From assembly GCA_000499405.2 (NCBI GenBank), contig HG738140.1, positions 7,343,560 to 7,407,559 of the forward strand: a stretch of 64,000 nt of DNA, read 5' to 3'. The translations under genes and the position numbers were made by a program. Positions 45,034 to 56,383 of the stretch are shown piece after piece. The notes beneath the pieces are model-generated. The model ran no database searches, had not been told where the DNA came from, and worked only from the letters and a program-made list of their open reading frames with translations. This stretch comes from Onchocerca volvulus (lineage: Eukaryota > Nematoda > Chromadorea > Rhabditida > Onchocercidae). How positions within the stretch are numbered: the first letter of the stretch is position 1; every line of letters starts with the position of its first letter.

Positions 45034-47790
45034 TTATTCTGTGTAGATGTAGAGATTATCTGGTTTGATGATTCTAGAACACGCAACATATAATTTTCCA
45101 TGTGAGAAGCAATCGGTCTCTAGATCTAAATCGCACAATTCCAAAAATTGACCCTGAACTTTGTTGATGGTGAATGCAAACGCCAATCGAATTGGGAATT
45201 GCAATCTCCTAAACTGAAATGGCATATCCGTTGGAGTCATAGGAATGTGAGGAATAAGGACATCTCCATCTTTGATAGGTCTGTCAAAATTGTTGCTTTA
45301 CGACATTGCTCATTAATTTTTTTATTACAAGCCGCATGCCATTGCAAAATTTTGGCTGGTTGATATTTCGCAATATGAGAACTGGCATGCGAATTTTCAA
45401 TTGTAGTATGTACAGTGGCATCCCTGGCAGATCGGGTGAATTCAAAAATTCTGTTGAATAATTAATCGCTCCATCTGCTTCCGTAATAGTATCGACGGAC
45501 TTTATGTTACTGGCTCGCTTCGAATGTTAGACTAAATAATATTGTGAACTTCGTCGGATGTCTTTGTTCTTGGCCGCAAGAATAGTTCATTCGCTAGCCA
45601 ATCATGATTCTTACAATTGGTTTGAATATCGGGAAATACTTTTTCACCAACCCTTCTTTTGAACTTACTAAATTGCAAAAGTATGAGACAATGAAGTTCG
45701 TTCTGAGGTCAGATCAACCGCTCCTTTCCGTTACCAATTTCCAGCAATTGATGTGAAAATATCACAGTTGATCGATCGTTTTGCAGCTGAACACCCTATT
45801 TGTAGTTAATTCTAACGTCTTTACGTATCGCCACAAGGTAAAATATTTCAGGCAAGCATTTATTTCGTTCGTTGGTGTGGATCGGGTAATTACAGGCAAT
45901 GTTCGCCTGTAATCTCCTGCATGTAATATTAATGCGTTCCCAAATGGTCTGATATTTCCACGCAAATCTTGCAATGATCGATCAAGAGCCTCGAACGATT
46001 TCTTGTGCGCCATTGTACATTCATCCAAAACAATAAGTTTGCATTTTGCAATACTTTTTTCATGCCGGATGTTTTAGAAATGTTACATGTAGGAATTTCA
46101 ATGTATTACATACTCAGTGGCAATTTCAAAGGGGAATCAGCAGTTCTTCCACCCGATAGCAATGTTGCGTTATTCCGGACGATGCAAGAGCTAAGGCTAT
46201 GTCATTTTGAGATCGGACTGCTGCCAGAATCAATCTAATTAGGAATGTCTTATCAGTTCTTCCTGGCGTATTTAAAAAGGAAGATTTCTTCAACTCCCTC
46301 ATTGACAGTTTGCATTATTTGATCCTAAATGCCCTTTTACTCAAACGTTAGCTTAGGAATATTTGATTGCACGTATGACAAGAAATCGGTCATATTGTAA
46401 TTTTGTTCGCGATGCAATTCTACATCGAACGAAGCAGCAGCGGATCGATTTGGTAATGGCAATCCGAATTGATCGGGAACTTTGTTCGCGATTTGTAAGC
46501 AAAAGTTTTCAATCATTATCAACGCTTCGTTGTAGATTTCTGCTGTGAAATTCATGTTAACATTTGAATTTTCGCTGCTGTTCGATGAAGAATATCTTCA
46601 GCATATGCGATTTATATTTCTTTCATAACTCTGTTGGAGATGAAGGAGAGCAGACATTCACTATGATTCCAAACAGTGTGCGAATTTGATTTGCATGTAA
46701 CGTGTTGCATTCGTCATTAATGCATACATTTCAGCGTCGGCCGTTCTCCAATAAATTCAATGCTTAACACGCACTGCGGAAAGTAGCATGTGCTAACGCC
46801 GTTGACAATTTTTTATTGCTGAAGGAGATTGGACCGGGCACATTTAATAATAACATTCGAAAGAAGAAGCATTCGTCTTGATTAGGATGACGGTGTACAA
46901 TCTGCCTATCATAGTTTGTTTGAATATGTCAGGTTGTCCATGAATTGTTGCTCCTCCTTTGCGTCGTTCAAATGATTTTCTGCTTCCTTCCATGTGTAAT
47001 ACGTGTGTAATGCTTCCGAATATAACAGTGTTTTCGCAAATACGCCAGTTTGATATAGTGTGAAGAAAGCCGGTGGAGTCGGGGCTATTTGTTGCATATT
47101 TGCAGCTGTAAAATAAACACGTCCATTTTCTAGATGTACTCTCAAGTGAAGAACAGCTGGATTTCGTTCATATAGGGAATATGAAAGAATTCGCCATACA
47201 AATTCATTGCTATTTACATAACTTTCAGCCTAATACTGCGCTATTTCATCGATGTGTAATACCGCATTCCTATCAATTCTTTCTGGCTGCACGACAAAAA
47301 CTGCCGTGTCGCTGCCTTTATTCACGTACTTACAAATACTTGATCGATTTAGTGGAGTCATAGTATTCCACGTTTATTAGCACTTTATATGCTTTTAATA
47401 GCAAAGACGAATATGGAACAATCCAGCGGTTATCTATTTCGATATCACCATTCCGCATTTGTATGGTTACTAATTTACCGCCATCTTCTGCTGATCTTCT
47501 GTATAAAGAATATCCATCATTTCTTATAACTATATTGGATACTAATGCTCGAGGATATTATTTACAGCATTTACCATCGATCATGCATGATGAATTTGGA
47601 TTCAGTGTACCGTAAGGTCCATGTATTATATTTTTTGTCATAACGTTACGATTTCTGCGTCGAATAACGTCATTTGGAATTACGAGTTATATTTCTTGAT
47701 TTTAGATAGGAAACGCTCTGATTCGGTGGTATATCCGGCAAGCAAAGTTTTTAATGGCTCTGGTGGTTCTTCAAGTTGAAGCAGTTTATT
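45034..47790 (-). pseudogene. Broken Helitron replication/PIF1-helicase gene
   Basis: Helitrons move by rolling-circle replication using a Rep-helicase protein. Minus-strand pieces lie in the expected order from 47.79 to 45.03 kb. They are the helitron helicase-like domain (AGYTTESERFLSKIKKYNS; KNIIHGPYGTLNPNSSCMID; DNRWIVPYSSLLLKAYKVLI), a middle part (RVHLENGRVYFTAANMQQ), the helicase start (LPNRSAAASFDVELHREQNY), a Walker-B-like DECTMAHKKSFEALDRSLQD with GDYRRTLPVI, and the C-terminal motif RLAFAFTINKVQGQ...LYVACSR. Frames change between the pieces, and in-frame stops interrupt them (for example after KKYNS). The 45,240-45,760 part is not readable, and the Rep two-tyrosine (catalytic) region was not found. 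The copy is therefore inactive. The family identity is firm from the PIF1-like motifs and the NRWIVPYSPLL-type block. Confidence 0.85.
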
Positions 47791-47870
47791 TATTTATTTA
47801 TTTATTTGTTTTTTTTTTTTGACGGCGCAACGCATTTCTTTCGTTTTTTTTTTTTTTTTTTTTATTAAAT
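47790..47870 (+). repeat. TTTA repeat and T runs
   Basis: A short (TTTA)n tract followed by two T runs separated by GACGGCGCAACGCATTTC. It lies directly beyond the 5' end of the readable Helitron remnant. Confidence 0.85.
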
Positions 47871-48109
47871 TTCAAAGCCTTGCAATAAAGACATACTTCA
47901 GTCATAGTGCGGATTAGAACATGCGGGCTCAAACTATAATCATCAGCTGGGTTGTACGAGAATGCAAAACAATTTTAATCGCGTGACTGCTGAACTTGGA
48001 ACCGTATTTGACGTTGATCAAGAAATACTAAAGGTAAAGTAGCGTGACATAGTTCCAAAAGTGACAACAAATATATTTACTACAAAAACGCTCCAATTCG
48101 CAGCTGAAT

Positions 48110-48430
48110 GACAAAAATCGACGCAGCAGCAGCAACAGTTCGGAGTTCCAAGGGTTCCAGTTCGACAGTTCAAAGCGACTCAACAGCAACAGTTGGACAG
48201 TTCACTTGAATAGTATTCTCCTTTATCAGCGACAAAGGAAAGAATAACCCAGCGATGCCTGAATATTCTCTGATAATTGTTTGTTACAACGAATCACTCT
48301 TTATCGATCAATAAAACCTTTTTTAACAGCATTCATCTCTCACACAAGACATAAAATACCTCCTCACACCTATTGCTGACCTAGTCGAATTATAATAGCA
48401 AGAATTGATCTCCAGTCCAACCTAACTACA
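48110..48430 (+). mobile_element. CAG-rich and LTR-like fragment
   Basis: A CAGCAGCAACAG-rich block (48,120-48,205) is followed by AATAAAACC (48,310) and CTATTGCTGACCTAG plus an AGAATTGATCTCCAGTCC block (48,370-48,425). The last part matches the inverted copy at about 12,585-12,635. This resembles the R/U5 part of a retroelement LTR, but the family is not proved. Confidence 0.35.
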
Positions 48431-48534
48431 AATCAAATTACAAAGTATCAGTTTTTTTTTCCCCCAACACTAGAAATATGCTCTTTCTCTTTTCTTTTTT
48501 TCATTTAATCAAACTGAGCTACAGCAAGGCGTGT

Positions 48535-48590
48535 ATAAAACACATGCATATTCGAATGCAACGTTGTGTCAGAATTTCAAAAAATAGGTA
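48535..48590 (-). repeat. Helitron-flank repeat, minus-oriented copy
   Basis: Read on the minus strand, TGACACAACGTTGCATTCGA-ATATGCATGTGTTTTAT matches 44,341-44,400 and 24,955-25,020. It lies on the 5' side of the broken Helitron gene, in inverted orientation to the copy on the other side. Confidence 0.5.
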
Positions 48591-48703
48591 AGGACTTTCC
48601 GATATCTAAGATTTTCAATTGATATAGATAAGGTGCTTGTTTAAGAACTTTCGGAGATTTAAGATTTTGAACAAACGAACATTGATATTTTTATTTATAT
48701 AGC

Positions 48704-48786
48704 CTAGCTGGAGTCGGACACGCGAAGCTTGGTTAGCCACCATAAACTAGCTGGATCGCACGCGCAGCGTGGCCGGATCCAGCTAG
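48704..48786. repeat. Cluster of CTAG-ending tails, 40-bp palindrome-like core
   Basis: Three copies of a (G)ATCCAGCTAG-type end lie within 83 bp. Two are on the minus strand (ending at 48,704 and 48,747) and one is on the plus strand (ending at 48,786). The last two face each other and form the stem CTGGATC ... GATCCAG around GCACGCGCAGCGTGGCC. All resemble the tail at 25,067. Confidence 0.65.
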
Positions 48787-49783
48787 TTTAAAATATGAAT
48801 TAAATTGTCTCCTATTCTCATAATATGTTTCATATCATCATATCAGATCATCATATTTCATATCATCTTCAAAAAGATTATTTAAAATCATTCCTACCTA
48901 TTTTCTTTCTTGATGATATACTGATCTAATCAAAAAACAACGTGTACACGTGATATAAATATTTGAAATTTGTTGAAACGAACAACCAAACTATAATAAA
49001 TATTGGAAATTGCTGTTTGGTTTGGTCAGTGTGATGGTGCCTGCCATTTACCATTATTTATTTTGTAGAACTGAAATAACTGTTGGCTGTCACGATCTCT
49101 TTTTTTCTCATTCTATTCATTTGTTCTGTCTAGAATTTGCTATTAAATTAGATTCTAGTGCATTTAGTCGCAAACAACAATTCGTAACAGTTGATGATGC
49201 CCTCCTGATCATATCCTCTTTAAGCAAAACTGTTAGCAGAATGATAAGTGGAAAGAGCCTTTGAATCCTAAACTTCAGCACTAATATCTTAAATATAATT
49301 AGATGCCACTAATATAGTACTATTAGTATATCATTATCATTACCAGCTACCTCTTCAATTCATGTCATCACTGCTTGCCAGACTTATCCCCCTATTTATT
49401 TGTTTATTCATATATTTCATCATGTCTTCTTTTTCTTCAATGTTTTCTTAAAAGACTTAATTGCGACACCAATGTATGCGAGTTCAATCTACTGAATTTA
49501 TTTATTAGTTTTCTTCTATTGTGAGAATAGCGAAAGCATGAAAAATCAGTATCCATTTTAGCATCAAAATGAATTTAATTATCAATCTAATTAAATGATC
49601 TGATTAAATATAACTTCTGTAACCTTTATATGCCATAATAACTGCAAAAAAACTGCCCCTCGATTCTGTTGAATGGTACTTTCGTTAATACAAAATAAAT
49701 CGATACTAACATATCACATCAAAATACAAAACAAAGATGAATGGAAATAATGAATGATAATCATTGTATAATGAAGAGCTAAT

Positions 49784-49859
<76 letters not shown>

Positions 49860-50717
49860 AGTAATACGTCTTTTTCTCTTAATTCATTTTCACATAATTT
49901 TATTGGATAATTTTTACTGTGTATTATAGATTACTTGTATAAACTCTAAGATTCTTAACTTCCATTTATCTACTGTTTAAAATTTCCAGTTTTATGTTAT
50001 GGTAAATGATAGTTTTCGTGTTTTTTATCATAGAGGACTGAAGACAGCACAGAGTACGTTTTCAGTCCTTAGAACTCTCTTCATACGCTTGAAAAACACT
50101 TTATCCATCCAAAGAGGACGAAACGAAGATAGGTCCTTCAATTTTTACAACTTGTCATCTTAGAAGGAATGAGAACTTCATTTAGATAAATAAATAATGC
50201 TTTCGACAAGCCTCTGCTATATCTACAAAAAATGATACTTTCCTTCCTGAACAGCGAAAACTGCATGACTTAGTTCCATGAAAATCATGACAGTTCCCGT
50301 TTTTGGAAGATATGAAATCACAAGATTCCCAACCAACAATTCATCTTCCCATATTGATTAAAAAAGTGAATTATTAATAACTGCACCGTTAAAGATACCT
50401 ATAAAATTAGCAACGAAACAGTTAAAGTAGCACAACAGCTTTCTCTGGCTTACCGATACATACTAAATATCGAAAACCAGGCCTGGGACGAATTGCTAAA
50501 GGTAACAAACTTAAACGATGCACTACTTTCCTGCAATAATGAAAGGCACTTCCTGCGTGATATTTCGTGTGGAATCAAAACGACCATATCTATTCCCTTG
50601 AATAAATCTCAGCATTTCTGGATATATTAAGTTTTTGTTTTATTCATCTATGTAGATGAAACATAAAATCAGTATTTTGAAAAGGAGATAGCATGCAACA
50701 TCATCGAGGAGATAAAC
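48787..50717. other. Gene-free region with a long T run
   Basis: No gene is supported. T runs at about 49,784-49,857, interrupted only by AAAAA, may be of uncertain assembly length. A plus-strand frame at 49,010-49,264 is open but matches nothing recognised. Confidence 0.55.
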
Positions 50718-51430
50718 TGTCGGTAAAAGCGAAATATTTTATAGGATAAATATGATAAGATATTGTAAATATTTGTATAATGGAAATTCGTAATATTTCT
50801 CAATTAAATGAATCATTTATCCATATCTCATTCTTTAGTCTGATAAAAAAGCCTTTGCTCCCTCATCTTCCGATCTGCTAAAGCATGTGAGCATTGTTTA
50901 AAATACAGTAAAACATATTAATTGTCTGGAATGTTATAAAAATAAAGCTTGCGCATTGTTTGGAATTGTAATCATTGACCATCTCTTATCTTTTGTCCTG
51001 ATAACTAAGATAACATATCGTAAGTTATCGATTGTTACAAGACTAACTTTTGTCGATAAAAAAGGAACTTCTGCGGTCATCGGATAACTAGTTAATCAGT
51101 AATTACTCCCTTAATTCACTTCGTTTCATTTTATTTCATTCTTTTCTACTACTTTGCTTTATCATTACGAACGCTTTCAAAATTTCCATCTCAGTATTCA
51201 GATAGCATCTCTACTCAATTATCGATTTATATTATCGGTATTCATCAATTCTTTGTATAGCGTAGCTGCGGAGAATAAAAATTTTCTCCACATCAGATGT
51301 CATTACATTCGTCTGTACTAAAATCCAAAACCAAACAAAAATTTCCGAATCTTTTTTTCACGACATTATATGCAGAACAAATGACAAACAATTCTCTGTT
51401 GAAATTTGAAAATTATGTCAACATTGAATT
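50718..51430 (+). repeat. Duplicated GATA-rich module, copy A
   Basis: A directly repeated segment that matches 55,105-55,773 from TGTCGGTAAAAGCGAAATAT to about CAACATTGA. Long near-identical stretches such as GCTTGCGCATTGTTTGGAAT are shared. Copy A has about 32 extra bases (CTTTGCTCCCTCATCTTCCG and following). A plus-strand ORF (51,297-51,650, 117 residues) begins near its end, but the matching start codon is absent in copy B, so I do not call it a gene. Confidence 0.85.
50985..51029. promoter_or_regulatory. Cluster of GATA-type motifs inside copy A
   Basis: CTTATC (50,985), TGATAA (50,999), AGATAA (51,009) and GTTATC (51,024) occur within 45 bp, and all are kept in copy B at about 55,337-55,382. 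In nematodes TGATAA-type sites bind intestinal GATA factors. In such AT-rich DNA they may be chance, so the role is only inferred. Confidence 0.3.
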
Positions 51431-52169
51431 TTGTTTTGCTATCACAGTCATAGATTATCATAGTACATTTTCACGTGCACGTGCTTTATTATATATAGAT
51501 AAACATTTCGAAATTTTTATTGCGCATGAATTTACACAATTAAAGGAAAGCTTTGCAACAATGATTCTTCTGAACTTTCATACGCTCAAATTTAAGATGA
51601 TAAAGATGTTAATATCTGATTATAATGATAATGATAAGGATTATAGTTAACGTCCTTAAAATATTGAATAGTCTCCCGCGAGCGTACCAATTGTATCAAT
51701 AACCTTGTTTTTCATGCATTTTGAAATGTTCTAGATATTCCTCTACGCTGTTCATCTTTTTCATACATCCAAGAAAACCACATATAAACATTGGATAAGC
51801 TGAAAAACATTTGATAAGATATTTGTTTTTTGCAATTAGCATTTAGCTATAGCATTTGTTAATTAATTGACGCAATTTGAAAGATGGTTATAAAAATATC
51901 AATACAATGAAATATTCTTCAGTATTTTAATTAGCCTTAAATTGACAAGTGATTGTTTATTCATTTATTTTTTTAAATAAATTTAGAGCAAAAAAGTTTT
52001 TGCTGGAAATATATCGCATAGCGAATAGTTGTGAATTTTCCGCTGTAATGATCAATTTCGGTATCCGATTCTTTATTGCTTCTATTCTTAAATTTGCGCT
52101 ATTTAGTGGAAGCAGAGAACTGCAAAGAATGATTATCCAATTCATTATCATTTTTTTATCAGAATCTCC

Positions 52170-52430
52170 CTATCGATTGCTATTTGTACCTGTTTCTGTT
52201 TCTGGGTTAGGTATTGATTCCAATTTGATAGTTTCGAGGGTATTTTGGTTATCTGAGAAGTACACTGGCTTATGTTGTTTTGATTGTTCAACGAATTGCG
52301 CATATTCAGAGCCAAGTGCTGATTCCGCATCAGCGAAAAGTTCGTTATTGGAATCCTTAGGATTCGGAGCGAAAGCGATGTTTGCATGAACGATGCAAAG
52401 CAGAAAGTTCAACCAATTGATGCGTGCCAT
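52170..52430 (-). CDS. Small secreted protein, unrecognised
   Basis: An 86-residue protein starts at the ATG at 52,430, just after a TTTTTCAG acceptor (exon from 52,449) that would suit trans-splicing of a spliced leader. It opens with a signal peptide (MARINWLNFLLCIVHANIAF). The mature part is acidic and polar (ELFADAESALGSEYAQFVEQ, then HKPVYFSDNQNTLETIKLES). There are no Cys residues in the mature part and no dibasic cleavage pattern typical of neuropeptide precursors. The frame may end at TAG (52,170). An internal donor (ACAG|GTACAA) could splice to 52,107 and give a slightly different C-terminus. The opposite strand carries a longer ORF that is read as a shadow. The function is unknown. 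Confidence 0.5.
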   Translation of the reverse strand: MARINWLNFLLCIVHANIAFAPNPKDSNNELFADAESALGSEYAQFVEQSKQHKPVYFSDNQNTLETIKLESIPNPETETGTNSNR

Positions 52431-52449
52431 CGATATAATCAGAACCAGT

Positions 52450-55104
52450 CTGAAAAACAAAATGCTTTGAATTACTTAAAAGAAACGCGAAGTTCTTGAA
52501 TGGAAGCTTTTTTATTTGAAATTGGTTGAATTAGACGACCGAAGTTTCAAATAGTTTTTAATCCATGCGATTCGCGTAATTCTCATTTTTTCCTCTTACA
52601 TTCTCATTTCCCCATCCTAAATCGGCAATTAATGAATGCCCATCTGAATCTCAAAAGAAGCCTGACATAGCATGTAATCAAAAAAACTATTGAAATTTTA
52701 ACCGATTAATATCATGAAGAATGGGATTTTTACAGCTACCAGTTTGAAAAAAATCTCATGCACAACTTCTAATCAATTATTTTTCTTGAATTTTCGCCGG
52801 TTCACTGAATTCAAATATTTCAATTTCAGCAATTAATTATTACATTCCAGTACATATTCATGGTTACTTCTACTGTTTTCACAGATAATTTCAATTTAAG
52901 CTGAAACGATGTTCGAAAAAAAGTGACAAATAACCCGAGATACAGGATATTAGCATGACGAGAAAAAATATGAACAGGAAGACTAAATCATTCTAATGAT
53001 TTTCATATAAAGAAGTTAACTTAATTTTAATTAGAATTAATTGAAATTAAATGCCTAATATCTGAAACAGTTTTCTGTGCTGTTTTCATCAGTTTGTCCG
53101 TACTATCATTTCCTATTGCTATTATGCGGCTTTTGATCCAAATGAATCTTCGAATCAAATAAGTCATAGTGACCGTAAAATAACAAAAGTTTAAACCATC
53201 ACTTCTCCTTTTATCATTTAAGATTCGAAAGATTGATGCAAAATGAATTTTAAAAGCAATTCAAAATTTTAAAAATTGGATGATAACGAAGTTGCATAAA
53301 TTGTAACTGGCGGATAGCTGATATTAAATTTCAGTAGTTAAAAGAATTTTTAATTAGTACAGTATCAAATAATTCTGTTCACGTTCTTTGATCCAATATT
53401 GCATGTTGAATAATTTGTGCATCGATATGGAAATATTAGATATTTAATTCCCATGATATCAGTCAACTGACAATGAAAAGCAAATTGGCTAACTTCCAAT
53501 ATTTATTCGCATGCATTACTGATTTTTGATTGCCTCGTAAATTATTGCATACTTTAATTACGTTTTTTTCAACTAATCACATTCTAATTTTGATTATTCT
53601 CTTTTTTTTTCTCTTCTTTCCAATTAATTTCCTTCAAAGATAATAAAATTAGTGTATTTCATTAGTATAAATTGCTTCCCACTAATTAATTCATCTAAAA
53701 ATTAANTTCTAATTAATTCAACATGTCAAACACTCAATTAAGTATAACAAAGTATGACTCAAATCTCAAATACCCACTAAATAAATATTATAATATAAAT
53801 ATGTCCATAAAGTAGTTGAATATATTTATTCATTTTACAGCTTGAAAACACTAGAAATGAAACATTTAAAATAGCTGAAAATTTGAGTTTTCAGAAGTTA
53901 CTTCCATTCCATCTATCAAATAGATGGACTAAAGCAAACTAAAAATGTAAATAAGTGAAAATTAAGTAAAAACAAAAGAAAATAAGTGAAAAATGTGAAA
54001 AATTTGTTCATAGTATAGTAAAGCTTCTTTTATTATCTAAGCATTTGCATTTTTCGAGTTGGATGCACGTGATGATTACAGATTAACAAATGATCATCAA
54101 AGGCTAACATTATGAATTATCTAGATGATAATTGAGCTTAACATTTGATTATATGCAGAAAATAATATTATTTGCTTGAAAGATAAATTAGAATCCGGAA
54201 ATTTTCACGTTAATCACACAAAAAATGCTACTCCCACGTATTGGCTAAATAATTTAAAAGGTATTTCAAGCATAAGCCAAGGCCAAACACCGCTACTGAT
54301 AATGTGAAATGACATCGGATTTCATAGCACGGCTACTTTTCTCATGAAATCCCGTAGCACGTCATTTTGCAGTTTCTTAATGATTCAGTTAAATTGTATG
54401 CTCTTTTAATATGGCAGAATGAAACATTTTGCATGACTATGGCTGCTTTTTTCAACGTTACATTCCCAACAGATAGTAAATTGATTGAACAAAAAATGAT
54501 AACTGTTTGAAATATTTTAATGGTAAATGTTTTCAATTTGTTAAATAGTTAGTAAGATGAATTTTATGATGATTGCGACGATGCTAAATACATAATTCTT
54601 CTCTTATCATCGAATATCATAAACAGCAGTCGAGAAAACGGTTTAAAATCATTACTTTGAAGTTGGGTGCTAAATTATTCATATATTTACCTGTCAAGTT
54701 AACATCGTGCGTAATTTTTGATGATTCTTATCAAATAGGAACAATGCAAATTAGATGAAAATAATAAAAAGTTAAAAATGAAGAAAAAAATGTAAAAAAT
54801 GACCTAACATAATAGTTTTACTATTAAGTGTAATGTTTCTGCATTAGACATTACCTCCAGTTATTTGATCCGTTCTACTTAATATCTCAATCTACCCTTA
54901 GCTTTGCCATATATTATCTGTTTGTCATAACATTGTATATTTTATACTACAAATGAAACATCAAAATAATAAGCTTAATTTACATCAACAAATTACCATT
55001 AATGTTATTGCAGTTGATGATTCTTATGTTATACCAAGAAATCAACAAATAAACATGCATTCATTGTGACAAACCTGAGTAAAACTAAAACAAAGGTACA
55101 ACGA
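52450..55104. other. Intergenic, no gene seen
   Basis: AT-rich sequence upstream of the secreted-protein gene, with one undetermined base at 53,706. No protein-like frame or repeat stands out. Confidence 0.55.
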
Positions 55105-55773
55105 TGTCGGTAAAAGCGAAATATTTTATCATACAAATATGAGATAATTTAAGTATTTATATAACAGAAATTCGTAATATTTCTCAATTAAATGAATCAT
55201 TTATCCATATCTCATTCTTTAGTCTGATAAAAAAGTTTTTGAGCATTGCTTAAAATATTGTAAAACATATTAATTGTCTGGAATGTTATAAAAATAAAGC
55301 TTGCGCATTGTTTGGAATTGTAATCATTGACCATCTCTTATCTTTTGTCCTGATAACTAAGATAACATATCGTAAGTTATCGGTTGTTACAAGACTAACT
55401 TTTGTCGATAAAAAAGGAGCTTCTGCGGTCACCGAATAACTAGTTAATCAGTAATTCTTTAATTCACTTCGTTTCATCTCATTCCTTTCTTTTTTATTAC
55501 TTTCTTTATCGTTACGAGCGCCTTCAAATTCTCTCTCTCAATATAGATAGCACCCCTACCCAATTATCGATGTATATTTTCGATATTCATCAATTCATTG
55601 TGTAACGTAGTTGCGGCGAAAATTTCCGCCACTTCAAACTTCATTATATAACGCACTCGTCTGTCAAAATCCAAATCCAAACAAAAATCCTCCAGAAAAT
55701 TTTCACGAAATATACTCGAATAAAATCAAATAACAATTACAGTTCCAATTATCAATGCAGTCAGCAACATTGA
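55105..55773 (+). repeat. Duplicated GATA-rich module, copy B
   Basis: Direct copy of 50,718-51,430, about 4.4 kb away, with small indels and point changes. It keeps the GATA-type motifs. It lies about 600 bp downstream of the acylaminoacyl-peptidase stop, so it is not an obvious promoter of that gene. Confidence 0.85.
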
Positions 55774-56383
55774 TTTCATTATTTCCTTGTAATCAAAATG
55801 ATACTCACAAATCCCATAAAGAAACAAAAACACTATGGGAATTGTTATTTTACTGAATTACAAAATATAAATAAAATTACATAAAATCTTTTTGCATTAT
55901 GAACCAAACAACAATACCTATCAAAACTTTTATTTTCTTCTGGTGCATTTTTGTAGATTAAAAGATATGTCCAAATGTATCACATGTAATGTAGAACCTA
56001 CATATCTTCAACTTCTATAACACTCCTATTTTAAGATTTGCAAGATTTAGGGTTTAGGGTTCCTAGGTTATTCAAGAAGCTCTAAAGATTCTATTAAAAT
56101 CATCGCGACTCCCAAATTTTACTTTTCAGGTGATTCAAGTTTCCAGTCAAATAACTATAACTGGCTAAGTTCATTCTCAAAAAAATCGATAAAAAGCTGC
56201 TATCAGATTTATGCAGTATTATTTGGGAACCAAAATATTAAGAAAATTTTAATAACTTAAAAGTAATGTGTTGGTATCTTATCTGAAATACAATTCCTAT
56301 CCAGTTCTTTTTACACAAATTATTGGGTTATCAACTGCGAACTTCAGCAAAAAAGAAAATTGGAGTAAACAATATGAAACAGA

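Noticed and set aside
49010..49264. 84-residue plus-strand ORF
   Set aside because: It has no domain, no partner exons and no signal of coding composition beyond chance.
51297..51650. 117-residue plus-strand ORF inside and beyond duplicated module A
   Set aside because: Its start is missing in the duplicate copy B and no family was recognised, so it was not called a gene.
51949..52389. Plus-strand 146-residue ORF
   Set aside because: It lies antisense to the signal-peptide gene, has no recognised domain, and its openness is explained by the codon content of the opposite strand.
50718..55773. Interpretation of the direct duplication as LTRs of one retroelement
   Set aside because: The 3.7 kb between the copies shows no gag or pol content, and the copies differ by many indels.
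56046..56062. TTTAGGG-like repeat resembling a telomere motif
   Set aside because: There are only two units, and nematode telomeres use TTAGGC. It is a chance motif.
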